The notes beneath the pieces were generated by a model. The model searched no databases, had not been told where the DNA came from, and saw only the letters and a program-made list of their open reading frames with translations. From Rhizophagus sp. LPA8_4_AMF (taxonomy: Eukaryota; Glomeromycota; Glomeromycetes; Glomerales; Glomeraceae), in assembly GCA_021464525.1 (NCBI GenBank), contig JADRCO010000238.1, positions 1-41,719 of the forward strand: 41,719 nt of DNA, written 5' to 3'. The translations under genes and the position numbers were made by a program. Positions 10,749 to 28,400 of this stretch are shown here, piece after piece (the stretch's first letter is position 1; each line of letters starts with the position of its first letter).

Positions 10749-13132
10749 TTAATGCAATGAGGAACTATTATCCTCAAATGCTTCGCAGAGATTCCATAAA
10801 GTTTCTCTCGTTTCTAAAAACTCATCACGTGTTAACCCTTTATCTCCTTCTTCATATTCAGGGTGAAGATTAAAATTTAGATTTTGAAGTATGTTCGCAA
10901 GTTGATATAGAAAGTTATAAGATTTGGTGGAAATGGTAAGATGTGAAAGCGTAGGAACTGAATGAACCGATAGCATTTTATCGCTCGACATATCAACATG
11001 TCCATTAGAATTTAAATATCTGAAAATTTTAGGAAATGAATTTGGAATAGGGTAAGCAACATTAGTCGAAAAAAAAGATGAACTTCCACTATTTAAAGAC
11101 TCATAACGCTGAAAAATTTCTGCAGTAATCTGGGACGCGTTCTTTGGATTTTGTCCTGCCAATGGTTCAAATTGATTAGGTAGTCCTCTCACTACAACGG
11201 ATTGTCCATATATTGTTGTTGCATTCTGTAAGCACATGTAAGATCTAATTAGATTATATTTATTAAAATATAAAATATTAAGTTCTATCATACTTGTTTT
11301 CCATTTAAAGTCATTGTTAAATCTTGTATAATATTATTATTCTCCGTATGCAGCAGCTTATTGACATCTACTTCACCAAAATTGCTAATAGGCAAAGGAA
11401 ATGCTAAACCAAGTGATCCTAACTTTGTATTCCCACGCCAATTAAGTTGAGTTATCGAGTCAAACATAGATGTTAAATTGTAACGTGATCTAAATTTAAG
11501 AAATAAATAGTAAACTATTTGTTAACAACTTGATACAAACACAAAAAATATGATACCTGAAAGGCAATGTGGCTGTTTCAATAGCTGCAGAAACAATACT
11601 ACTTGTGTGGTATGGTAAATTTAACTAATAAGTAAGACATATATTAAATTAAAGAAGGAAATTAGCATATACAAATAATTAATTATTTACATACGTTTGG
11701 ATAATAAAATGAGTTAAAATTAGGTTGATTTGCAGTAGGTGTATTTATGGGATTGAATAGAGATGACAATTCTGTCAGTTGTGTGGTACTGAGAGCAATA
11801 TTTAATATTTGTTTATAATATGAATTCTAAATAAAAAGTATTTATTAATCAATAATATTCAATTTCATGTATATATAGTCTCAATATACTCACTTGTCCC
11901 TTTGGTGCCCAACTTCTGTCTTCGGTAATTCCAAAACTCCAAATAGCAGTCTTCGGATACTCATCACGTAGTTGTTCAAGAAAACTACATGCAAATCCTC
12001 CAAATCCATCAATTATATTAGTATTTACTTGAAATCCCTAAATAATATAATTGGTGTTTCAAAAAACATTAAAAGATACGTCTAAGTAATAGAATTACAA
12101 GGTAAAATACCTGAATCGCGTCACATTCTTCAACAAAAAACCTAAAATTTTCATCAAAAGAATCTGATTCCTAATATGATCATTAATTAATTTAATTTGT
12201 GTTTTGCTTTAAAGTAAGTATTGGCCTATTAATTACCTTTTCATGCGCCAAAAATGCATTCTTTCCATATGAAAAAATATCAAAAGGCATAAATTCATCT
12301 TCAAATTGATATTGCATCATAGTATTAATACTCTTTGGGTGATAATATATCCTATTATAATCAGACCAAAATTGAACTGTCTCGTCTAACTTAAAATCTT
12401 CTGTTTCTATTTTCATCTTATTTTCTGTTTCCTCGGTAGAAACTAATTCCTCCTAATTGATAAAGAATGAAAATATTGACAAATGTAAGAAATGATACAG
12501 TTTTATAAGATAAATACCTCATTTTCTAAATGCTGTAAATATAAGTTTTTTGGATAAGGCATCTGGGCATGAGTTTCAGATCGTCCATTCCTAATAAAAA
12601 AATTCCTTATGAGTTTGTAATTGTACGTACAGAAAATGCAATTATTTACCAAGTAGATTCGTGCAATTCATTTTTTCCAGGGGTCTCTTCATAGAGTTTA
12701 TTAATTTTCTTTAGGGATCCAAAGCCACCTAAATATTTAAAGATTAGTTTCTAAATAATCAGAAAGGCGGTATTATTATTACTAACCCTTCAACTCATAT
12801 AACAATAACCGTGGTGTATAAGTTTCAATACCCTTTTACATGGGAATTGTATTATTAAGATTATATAATAATGCCAGGATTTAACCAATACAAATGAACA
12901 AACCCTTGGAGTAACTCCGGCACGAAATAGAGTATCGTGAACAATTTCCGACTTGGGAGCATTTAGACTTTCATTATAAGTAAAATACGCCTCCTGTACA
13001 AAAAGTAATATTAATATTCAAAAAAAACTAATGTAATGGACTTTTAAAGAATGCTAAAACCTGAGAATTCCAAAAATGTGTCCCCACAAAGTTTGCAAAA
13101 TGTCCAAACTGCAAAGTCAGTATCTCATGCAT
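10749..13132 (-). CDS. DML1: Dml1/Misato, tubulin-like mitochondrial inheritance protein
   Basis: Twelve exons: 13132-13061, 12993-12904, 12832-12787, 12728-12650, 12590-12518, 12452-12237, 12170-12111, 12037-11894, 11826-11695, 11624-11557, 11489-11294, 11225-10749; 550 residues, within the family range. The N-terminus MHEILTLQFGHFANFVGTHFWNSQ.E is the diagnostic Misato segment, followed by RAGVTPRG and YTPRLLLYELKGGFGSL. The middle contains WSDYNRIYYHPKSI and the tubulin-like VNTNIIDGFGGFACSFLEQLRDEYPKT. The C-terminal part has QSVVVRGLPNQFEPL. Known role: required for mitochondrial distribution, morphology and inheritance in yeast and animals. It is divergent from PEX1 with 194 bp between start codons. 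Confidence is high because all eleven junctions keep phase and family motifs cross several of them. Confidence 0.9.
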
Positions 13133-13326
13133 TATAATTACTGTAATGAACGTTTAGAAAAGAAATATCAGATTATCAAAAATTAGTCGACAGATTTTGA
13201 TCGGCCTTCTAAATTTGGTAACAAACAAAACGGACAAACAAAACTGATACTGGCGGTTAGCAAAACTCACTTGTATTCTCAAAGCGCAAGCGTCTGCTGG
13301 GTATTAAGTCCGGAAAAATACTCAAC
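13133..13326. promoter_or_regulatory. Shared divergent promoter of DML1 and PEX1
   Basis: The two start codons are only 194 bp apart, so both promoters and 5' UTRs must fit here. The stretch is less AT-rich than other intergenic DNA, with short GC-containing patches (CTGGCGGTTAGC near 13251 and GCGCAAGCGTCTGCTGGG near 13284). I could not assign a specific factor site. Confidence 0.5.
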
Positions 13327-18064
<4,738 letters not shown>

Positions 18065-18748
18065 ACCTAAAACAAGTTTGTATCACATTTGAATAACTTT
18101 TTTATCAAGTTTAACAGGCTGTGTAACAGAAAATTGTTGCGACAATGATTATAGTATAGTATAATAAATTTAATAATAAACACGAAAATATTTCAAAATA
18201 AGTCTCTTGTTTTTTTAAAAAAAAAAGTAGTATTGCATTGTTTTTATTATTACATGAATGCTACATGTAATTGAATCTAGCAGATTTTGGATTTTTTAAT
18301 GGGGAATTTCACGCCATGTCCACCTATATAATTTTGTAAAAAAAATTGGATTTGGTATAAAATAATACATTAGCAGTATATCCTAAGTCTCATCAAAATA
18401 TGAACCAAACTACAGCAATCAAAATTAAGGCTTCTATTGACTCTAATTCATTTGATAGTATTAATAACTCCAGTATTAAAAGGTCGAGGGAAATTGAATA
18501 ATATATTTCGCAGGATGATGCAGAGCGAATCAATTATTTGAAAGTATTTCTAAAAAAACAATAATATTACAATTCAAAATAAATAAAGTCAATTTGTGTT
18601 GCAGTTTTTAAATCCATTCATCCATTCACTGATTTTGTTAACACGTTAATATAAATGCAATTAACTCTCGTGATCGCTAATATAACTTCTGTGGTGATGG
18701 CCATTATTTAACTAAAATATCTAATCAATTTAATACTCACAAACATTG
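18065..18748. other. Convergent 3' intergenic region of PEX1 and PRO2
   Basis: Contains both 3' UTRs and a possible small ORF relic (separate entry). No other structure seen. Confidence 0.5.
18400..18564 (+). pseudogene. Small ORF relic with one internal stop
   Basis: From the ATG at 18400, 33 codons (MNQTTAIKIKASIDS, then NSSIKRSREIE) end at TAA 18499-18501, and the same frame continues YISQDDAERINYLKVFLKKQ to a second stop. The residue mix after the stop looks like genuine helical protein sequence. It may be a remnant of a gene or transposon; the family is unknown. Confidence 0.25.
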
Positions 18749-20459
18749 TTATACAATCTTTTCAGTTACATCAATTTTTTCATGTAAGTATTTCTTTTTT
18801 CCAGAACCTTCACCAAATTCTTCAACGATATGTCCATTACCATAAAGTTTATACTTATATATAACTAACCCTTCGAGACCTACCGGACCTCGTGCGTGAG
18901 TTTTATTAGTACTCACCTGTATTTTATATATATTAACAAAATATCGTTTGTATTAAAATAATGATTACAAATTTATTTACTTACCCCAACTTCAGCTCCA
19001 AACCCGTATCGAAAGCCATCAGAAAATCTGGTGCTCGCATTCCAATATACTCCTGCAGCGTCAACACCTTGCATGAATCTCTTTGCAACTTGTTCGCTTT
19101 CCGTGACAATAGCATCTGTGTGTTTGCTACCATGTGAATTTATATGTTGAATTGCTTCTTCCACGTCACCAACAACTTTAACTGCAATTTCTAAATCCAA
19201 AAATTCGGTATCAAAATCTTCTGCCACACATTCTTTGATTAACGAACTGTTTATAGAAGGAAGATGAGAAAGAGATTCAGAGTCAAGATGTAATTTAACG
19301 TTTGCTTTTTGTAATGCAGTAGTAATAGGTATAAGATGTGATGATAGAATCGAGCGATTTACGAGAAGTGTCTCGGCTGCATTACATGCTGCAGGATAAT
19401 TGATCTGAAAATATGTTACTGAAGTTTGTAAAAGAACTAAATTTTAAAGGATTCAAAATACATACTTTTGAATCAACAACAACTCGAACAGCTTTATCGA
19501 GATCAGCGTCTTTGTCAACATACACTGAGCATAAACCATCGGCATGTCCCAAAACAGGTATCCTTAAAAAAAGGCAAATCTTGATTTAATATCCTATTTC
19601 AAAATTATTCTTGTCCAAGATCCAAAATACCTTGTATTACTCTGAATATATTTCACCAAACTATTACTTCCACGTGGAACAACTAGATCAATATATTTAT
19701 CCATTTCTAATAACGCTTTGATTTCTTCACGAGTTTCAACAAGTTGGATAGCATCTGGTGGAATCACGGTATCAGATAAAGCAGATTGAATAGCCGTCGA
19801 TAGTGCTGCCAAAGAGAGGATAGATTCTTTTCCTCCTTTCAAAATTACAGCATTGCCTTAAAACAATTATTATAAAATTAGTTAATTTTCTATTACTTAA
19901 TTACTTAATATAATTAAACTAATTCAACGCCTAACGATGAAATTACCAGATTTTATAGCTAACGAGGAAATATTGACAACCACCTCAGGCCTTGCTTCAA
20001 AAATCACTAACAAAACCCCAACAGGACAGGTAACACGATAAAGTTCTAAACCTTCATCAAGTTTACATGAATAAGTAATTTGACCAGTAGGATCTGGTAA
20101 TTGATCGATATCAGATACTCCTTTAAGCATGGTATCAAATTTATCTCCCTTTTCAAGGTCCAATCGCTTAAACAATGAAGCAGATAATGTTCCAGCATTT
20201 ACCAATATCTCAGCATTCTTAATTATTTCAACCGACACAGTTAATAGGATGTTTCCAAATTTGATTGAACTCTTAAATAATTTATAATTCAAACCTCTTT
20301 ATCAGTCCTATTCGCCTTGAAGATTTCTTGTTTCTTGTCAGCAAGAACACTTATAATTTTATTAAGTGCAACACTCTTATCTTGAGTAGTCACATATTGA
20401 AGCTTATTGGCAGCAATACGTGCTCTTTGGGCTATATTAACTATATTTTCGGTTGACAT
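18749..20459 (-). CDS. PRO2: Gamma-glutamyl phosphate reductase (proline synthesis)
   Basis: Six exons: 20459-20295, 20217-19947, 19856-19631, 19562-19466, 19404-18985, 18916-18749; 448 residues, against 456 in yeast Pro2. NADPH-dependent reduction of L-glutamyl-5-phosphate to glutamate-5-semialdehyde, the second step of proline synthesis, in the cytosol. Visible motifs: [59 protein letters not shown], the active-site stretch [14 protein letters not shown] with catalytic Cys260, and [23 protein letters not shown]. An in-frame ATG lies six codons upstream (20477); [14 protein letters not shown] is preferred because it matches the usual family start. Divergent from the pinin gene with a 221-bp spacer. 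Confidence 0.94.
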
Positions 20460-20680
20460 TTTATAAAAGAGAATCATATTTGCTACGTATTAAATCACGT
20501 AATATCACGTGATGTAAAATTTATAGTGCATTAAGGAGCGATAAAGCCTTGTCTTGAACTGTACTTTTTGAACTGCACTTTTTGAACTGCACTTTTTTGA
20601 ACTGCACTTGACGCTTCTAATAGACCTTTTATTCTTTTTTTTTGCTAGCTTTCACACAACGCATATACTAATCATTAGAT
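20460..20680. promoter_or_regulatory. Shared divergent promoter of PRO2 and pinin
   Basis: Carries the palindrome ATCACGTGAT at 20504-20513 (E-box CACGTG, the Cbf1/Pho4/USF type), preceded by a half-copy ATCACGT near 20494, and the 14-bp tandem repeat at 20554-20610. The position between two divergent starts makes both candidate regulatory elements for either gene. Confidence 0.55.
20554..20610 (+). repeat. Four tandem copies of a 14-bp unit in a promoter
   Basis: TTGAACTGYACTTT units begin at 20554, 20568, 20582 and 20597. The second and third are identical and the first differs at one base (GTAC for GCAC). Spacings are 14, 14 and 15 bp. Confidence 0.8.
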
Positions 20681-21939
20681 ATGGCAACAGACATATCTGA
20701 ACTCGATAAAAATGCTGATGTAGTTCCAAGGTATTTACTTATTTCCGAAGAGTTTGCCTACCTGATCTGTTTTGAAAGAAAGCTAATTATCTTTTTATGT
20801 ATCTATTAGTCAAACTGTAGTAACTTCGAGTATTGTAATCCCTTCTACGTCTACTGCTAAACGTTCTAGTCGTAGTGATGCCTTGCCGAAGCGGCGTGCC
20901 AGTAGCGAAATCTCTAGACATAATACGGAGGAGGTAATTGACGTGAAAATTTCTTTTTAACCAATGTATAGTCAGAAAATTTTTTTTCTTATATATTATA
21001 AAAAATTTTTAGGCCAAAAGACCTCGATTGGATATGACTAACAATGAAGTTAAGAAGCGAAGCCAAAGAATATTCGGAATGCTACTAGGCACTTTAACTA
21101 AGTTTAAAAATGAAAGTCAAAATAAAACTGAAGCTGTATGTTAGTTCATTGAGGTTTATGTACAATTTACAGGAATTTACTTTTATTTTGTTTTTTACTA
21201 AATTATTTTTTCTTAATTTAGGAAATCAAACGTGAGCAAATTGACCAAAAGCTTCAAGAGAAGCTAAAAAAAGATCATGAAGAATTGGTTGAAAAAATGA
21301 AAAGAGAAGAACAAGAACGAAAAGAAAAGATTGCAAGAGAAAAAAGAGAGGCCGAAGAAAAAAGAATAAATGATTTGGTAGAGATCATAATATTTATTTA
21401 TCGATTATAATGTATGCTCAAAAAACTATCTAATAACATTTTTGATTCAATAGAAAGAATGCTGGAAGAATCAAAAGAGGAATCTGGCCAATTTTCTCTG
21501 TACTACTACTGAACCTCCTTTATATTATCTTCCAGCTAGATTATCTCAACCGATGTTGGAGACTATAGCGGTACAGAAACGCCATTTAGCGTTAACACTT
21601 TCTTCTTCAATACATCAAGATGAAAACTCGACAAACGAGGATGAAAATAATGTTGAAGATATCGAAATGGCAGAGAAATCTAATGAAGAAGAAGACCAAC
21701 ATAATAAGGAAGAAACTGAAGAAAGTCTAGGGGACATAAAAGTGGAAACCGAACAACCAGAAGTTAAATTTGAAGAACCTTCCGACAAAGTTGAAGATCA
21801 AGGAGAGAATAGCGCAGTAGAGACAGTGGAAAATGCTGCAGACGACTATACGGATACTAATGATGTGGTCCAAGAAGAAAATCCGACTAAAGATGTTGTA
21901 AATACAGTTGATAGCAAGGACGATCCGGTAGAGTATTAA
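20681..21939 (+). CDS. Pinin-like nuclear splicing-associated protein
   Basis: Five exons: 20681-20730, 20810-20933, 21013-21135, 21222-21377, 21454-21939; 312 residues. A basic Ser/Arg-containing head (KRSSRSDALPKRRASS, AKRPRLD) is followed by the pinin/SDK core: RSQRIFGMLLGTLTKFKNE, a long charged coiled coil (EIKREQIDQKL to EEKRINDL, about 100-150), and NFLCTTTEPPLYYLPARL. The C-terminal 110 residues are Glu/Asp-rich and low complexity. Known role: pinin associates with the exon-junction/ASAP-PSAP complexes and mRNA processing in animals; fungal members are poorly studied. The charged tail is longer than the conserved core requires. Confidence 0.85.
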
Positions 21940-22431
21940 TTATATGTATATAGTTTAAATTATAATTTTTATTAATTTGAATTTGAATATACAACTTGTA
22001 ATTCGATTTTAAAAATAAATGTGAATGTTCCAATATTAAAACTAGACTAATTTAAAATACAACGAGTAATTTGATTTTAAAATAAATTGAAGTTTGAACG
22101 TTTCCTCAATCTTATTAATTATTCTTGGGAATGAATAGCTCTTTGCCATACTTATTATATTAATCTTTATTAATAAATTCTTGCCTGTACCACGATATAA
22201 ACAAAATTTTTACGAGAATAATCATGTTAAGTTTGTCATCCACCTCGACCATTTTTATTGCTATATCACGTGACAATTAGAACCGGTTTTTCTTGCGAAT
22301 AAAATTATGATTTTACCTTTACACAGAGATCTAAAAAAAAGCTTGGCTAATCAAAATTATTTTCCGATGTTTGTACAACTAGCATTAAATAGTATAAATA
22401 TAGCAGTGTTGATCGGATTTCATACCCAGTC
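21940..22431. promoter_or_regulatory. Intergenic region and VWA8 promoter
   Basis: Includes ATCACGTGAC at 22265-22274, a second CACGTG site like that of the PRO2/pinin promoter. A 72-codon ORF from 22307 overlaps the VWA8 start in another frame. It begins MILPLHRDLKKSLANQNYFP and could act as an upstream ORF; I could not splice it in phase to VWA8. Confidence 0.35.
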
Positions 22432-25400
22432 ATGTCTCCTAACAATAATAAAAAATCTCAAAAAAATATCAATTATCCTAATGAATCTTCAAGAAGGAGA
22501 ATTTTACATCATACCAAGATATTAGAATCAAAAGAGCAACATAACAACGACTATGATTCAACTACGACTTTACATGGTTTTCACACTTCACATGATAAAG
22601 AAAAAGCCAGTGAATAAAATTTTTTAAATTTTGATTAATGGTAACAATAATCGAAATTAATTATATTTATAATCTTAATAGCATCTATTATTCGAATTGG
22701 CGATGTTTCTTTAAGAGTTACCGAACCAAAATGCCCTGAATTGGTTCCTCATTACATTGACCCACTTTTTGAAGAATCGCAAGTTTGTATTTTTGTATAA
22801 TTTTTTATTCGGAATATTTAATTCAATCATTTTATTAATGTCACGTGATTAATAAATACAGGAAGTTCTTAGACATTTAAGATGGTAAACTCATAATTTT
22901 TATTGGTTTAACTTCTATATCATAAACTTACCTTAATATTAACATAATTAAATAGGATGATGCAAAAGGATAAATTAGGACAAGATATATTTCTCATTGG
23001 GTATCTAAGTTTTAATGCAGACAAATAATTCGTTTATATTTCATTTTGATATCGGTAAATTTTATTAATCGATTCTTAATATAGACCTCCCGGAAATTTG
23101 CGTAGAGGACTTGTTTTAAAGTATGCTCAATTTACAAATCGAGAAATTGAATATATCCCTTTATCAAAGGATTGTACTGATTCAGACTTAAAACAACGTC
23201 GAGAGATATCTGGAGGCACAGCATACTACGTAGATCAAGCTTGTGTTAGAGCTGCTATTAATGGTAGAATATTAATTTTAGATGGTATTGAAAAAGCCGA
23301 AAGAAATGTTTTGCCAATATTAAATAATTTATTGGAGAACAGAGAAATGTCATTAGAGGATGGGAGATTTTTAGTGCATCCAAAACGTTATGATTCTTTA
23401 GCAAAAACGAATGATAAGAGCGTCATGGACAAATGGAAACTTGTAAGAGTATCAGATCGATTTATTGTTATGGCTCTAGGCCTACCAGTTCCGCCTTATG
23501 TTGGACACCCGCTTGATCCTCCACTTAGATCAAGATTTCAATCAAGAGATGTAAAACCACCTGTATTTGATTCTCAAATTAGACATTTAAAAAAATTGGC
23601 ACCTCATGCAAATTCGGAATTAGTTGAACGATTAGTATCAGTAGCAACTGTTCTTGGATCAATGTCATTTGATGATGGAGGAGGAATCGAGATTCCTGAA
23701 TTTCCTATTTCAGTCGATATAAGTGTTCTTGTATTGCAAAATTTTCCACATATTAAGCCAAGATTTTTGTTGGATTTGTTATATCCATGGCCATTGTTAC
23801 CAACTTGTACTGCTGAACAAAGGAGTGTTATTGAAGCAACTTATCATCGTTTCGGAATGCTTGGTTTTGAAATTGTCAAAAAATCAACAAAATTCAGTAA
23901 TGAAACTGAACAAGATATTTTATTTCAATGTATGCCAGGATATAATGTCACTGACATAAAATTGTCAGAATGTGAGGAGAATACTTTACTTGACGGTTCT
24001 CCTATTCATAAGATTGATTTAAATTTTCATCCCGAAATTGAAAGTGGAAAAGGCCATTTAGTTCAAGTTTTTGGTGGCGGTGAAGATCCTTCAACTGCAG
24101 ATTTTTTCGTTGAAACCAACTATCATAGAAGTATGTTTAATTCTATGTTGATTGCTCATACTGTGGGTGATTTTTGTGTTCTTGGTGGAAAAGGTGTTGG
24201 TAAAAGTGCATTGATAAGACATTTTGCCATAAATCTTGGGTATGTGTGATTGTATGTATTGATAAATGTATTTTAATTTGTCTAATTTTATTTTACATCT
24301 GATAATCAGCTATAATATTGAGTATATTCCGTTGTACAAGGATATGTCTGCTCGTGATCTTTTACAACGTCGCAGCACAACTTTTGCCGGTGATACAGTT
24401 TGGGAGAATTCGTCCTTAGTGAAAGCAGCATTATCTGGTAGCCTTGCTATTATGGACGGCATTGATACACTTTCATTTGGAACAATAGTAACATTGCAAC
24501 GTTTGATCAAAGAACGTGAAATATCACTTCCTGATGGATCACAATTAATTCACCCTGCTAGATACCAAAAATTAAGACAAGATTATGGGCTTACAAAAAA
24601 ACAATTGGACGAAAAGAGAATTTTTTTTATTCACTCAGCATTCAGAATTGTAGCTTTAGGACGTCCTTTTAGCGGTGGAAGTGATGAAGGGAGACCTGGT
24701 TCTTGGTTGTCACCAGAAATTGTCTCAATGTTTCAATTTATTGTTGTACGTCCATTGGATTATCAAGAGGAGATGCAAGTTCTTGAAACTTTGTCTCCTG
24801 GAATTGATGCTAATAATCTTTCGTTATTGTTGAGATTTGCAAATCGCCTTCGTAGAGATTCCGATGAAACTGTAAAGACCCTTTCTAATTCACTTTCTAC
24901 ACGGTAATTCAAAAAGATGAAGCATAATTAAAATTTTATTATTACAGGATAACTAATTTATTTTGTTTAATAGACAACTTATTAGAATTTGCCGTAGACT
25001 TGCATTGTTTCCAAATGATAGTTTGTATGAAGCGATTCACAGAGTTTCACTTTCAAGGTTTTTGCCATCTTTGGCTAAAACAGCATTAGAAGAGTTGATG
25101 GCAGATAATGGAATTTTACCTCCAAAGAAAATGGTTAATGTCGAGCAGGTAATATATAATTATCTTATTCTTTTTTTTTAAAAAAAAAAAAATATTTATT
25201 AAAAATTAAAAAAAATCTCTAGTTAAATATCGAAGTACTTCCTTCAAGGTTAAATCCTCAAATATTGAAAATAGGAAATGTTGAAGAACCCATAACAAAG
25301 GATTCCAATCCACTCTTAATTCCTAATATTGTTTTCCATGAAAATCCTAAACAGACAGAAATTCTCATGCAAATGTTACAAGATTATCAATTAGGTACTT

Positions 25401-28400
25401 ATTTAAATATAAAACAGCAGAATAATTGTATACAAACTAAATTATATTTATTTATTTAGGTGAACATTTGTTGTTAATTGGTAATCAAGGAGTAGGAAAA
25501 AATAAGTTAGCAGATTACTTTTTACAGTTGTTGAAATTACCTAGAGAATATATACAATTACACCGGTATGTAATATTATACATAAATTTCACAACGTTTA
25601 TAAATTAGTAATTTTTTATAATTTGCAATCAATAATAGTGATACAACAGTGCAGAGTTTAACTTCCACACCTTCTATAGTGGATGGTGTATTGCAATTTG
25701 AAGATTCCCCTTTAGGTATAAATTATAAAGATCATTGAAATTTTGCATATTTTAATAAAGCTTTTAATTAACTAATGCATATTTAATTTAGTTAAAGCCG
25801 TTAAAAATGGCAAGTTATTTTGAGGATGAATTCAAAGATTTGTTAATTTATATTTAATATATTTAATATAAAATTATAAATATTATATAGGCTATGTATT
25901 AGTAGTAGATGAAGCAGATAAAGCACCAACTTATGTGACTGCTGTACTGAGAAATCTTCTAGAAGATGGACAAATGGTTTTAGGTGATGGGAGAAGAATA
26001 GTATCTTCAGTATCATCCAAAAATACTAAGGAAGAATGTATTGTCATACATAGGAATTTCAGGATGATAGTGTTGGCAAATAGACCAGGTAAGATTATAT
26101 CTATAAAACATATTTAAACATAGTATTTAATTAATATATATTAAACCTTTCCTTATTATACATTTATAGGATTCCCTTTTCTTGGTAAGTTATTAGAAAT
26201 ATCTGTATGTAAATAATTGCAGAAATTCAATTTCATTTCATTTCATTTTTATTTTTAGGTAATGATTTCTATAGAGAAATTGGGGATGTTTTCAGTTGGT
26301 AAAGAATTTTATTTGGGATACTGTTATTTTTAGTTTATTTTAGTTTTATATTAATGTATTTTTATTTTATATAGTCATGCTGTGGACAATCCTGATTCAG
26401 AATCTGAAATATTTTTATTGAGAAAATATGCACCAGATATTTCTGAAGATCTGCTTCTTAAGTTAACAGCTGCATTCGGGGACTTACGAAAGTTAGTAGA
26501 TGAAGGATTAATTTCTTATCCATATTCTACGAGGGAACTGGTTAATGTTGTTAAACATATGCAGGTAAGTACATATTTCTTGAAACCAATCTAATTGGCT
26601 CAATAATAAATTATTTAAAATTATATTATAGCAATATCCTGAAGAAGGAATTTCACGTATATTACAAAATGTTTTTGATTTTGATCAATATGACAAAGAT
26701 TCAAAGGATCTTTTAATTGAAGCTTTTCAGAAACATGGGATACCAGTTGGATTAGAATCCGATTTTTCAATTAAATTGGGAAAAAGAATTCCATTAAGTG
26801 AACCAATTATTACTGAAATTTGGACACAGTCAAATTCCGAAAGTAAACTTTGTGATGTCAAACAAGAACCTATAATATTTAATGTATGTATAAATTATGT
26901 TTTGCGAAGAGTTGTTGAGAGAAATAACATAAATTATTTATCTAGGGAGGTTGGGAAATTCAAGTTAATAAACCAAAAGAACTTGATCGGACTGAAGGTA
27001 AGATAGTTAAGTTTTTATGCATAGAGATTTTATTTAACTGGTATTATTTCAGGTCGAATTGTGACTTTTACCGAGCAAATTTACAGCTTTAAGATTCCAA
27101 CTCGTGGTGAGGCACTTGATATAGCATCACTTCCAGATGGATCATTGTTTGTAGTTACGACGAATCCTGTAACTTTACATGCAATTGACCAAAATCACCA
27201 AAAAGTCAGGAGTATCGATATGTATGAATTCTTCCCATTACAAAAAGGTAATCTACAGAATATGACATTGTTAAGAATTAGGCATTCTTTTCTAAAATGT
27301 TATTTATCATTTAATAGCTTCGCCAAGATTAAGAATAGCAATAGTGCAAACGCAAGAAACATGGTATTTAATAATGCATAATCCAACTGAAAATTCATTA
27401 CTTTCTATTGATTTTGCAAGAAATTCAGCAGTTGCAATAACGTTATTTATCAATAAAATCACGGTACATTTATAACGAGTTGTATAAATATGTATTTTTG
27501 AATGATTTTTAACATATCTTTTTTAAAAGTTGGCGGGATTAAACCCTGTTAAATCAATTATGCTAAGAGATTATGAATCAAATGGAATTTTAGGTATGGA
27601 GTTAAAGTAATTATATTGGTTTTTACAATAATTGATGGTTTATAAATATTATATTTAATAGTTTTCTACCAAGTTGAGAGATCAATTGTTCTTATATTGG
27701 ATTTCAATTCTAATACACAGCATATTATTGAAGTTCCAATTAAAAGTAAGTTACATAATTTTTTTTCTTGATTTTTATTATGAAGAATACATTTAAAATC
27801 ATCTATAATATCTTATTTGTAGTTTCACATCTATATTTAATTAGACCAGATGCATGGATAATGAGAGATTGTTCAAACGGAAACTATCATCTTATATATA
27901 ATGATGAACAATCTACGTATGTATTAATTTAATAAAATTATAATATTTATTACGATACGTAGCAATATAATTAACTAGCATTATTATAATAATATTAGAG
28001 TTCCTAACGTGATAAAAAATATTAACGTTAAAGGATTATTTAAATCCAAACCAGAAGTAATAACTTATATATCACAAGATGGTGTGCCTTATCCTAATGT
28101 GTAAGTAATGTATCTTAATATTTGCCAACATTTAAATTCATATCAAAAAATTTCAAGATTATTTTCTCATGCAAAAATTCAACCCCGTTTGGCTTCTTAT
28201 TTAATAATATATTAATAAACTTTAATTGTAGATCATCTGCTAGGTTCTTACATAACGAAAATGATTCTAATGCCTTATCTATTATATCAAATATACCTGA
28301 AAAGTTATTGAATAATCCACCAAATGATGCTAAAGCTGAAATTATCTCATATATGAGAGAAAGTGGAGATGATGGAAGAAATTATTACAAGAATTTAACA

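Noticed and set aside
18400..18501. Standalone 33-residue protein
   Set aside because: The same frame continues in protein-like sequence past its stop, so a relic is more likely than a micropeptide.
19917..19946. Read-through of PRO2 exon 2 to SGNFIVRR
   Set aside because: Splicing at the GTAATT donor (19946) gives the conserved [10 protein letters not shown], whereas read-through stops immediately.
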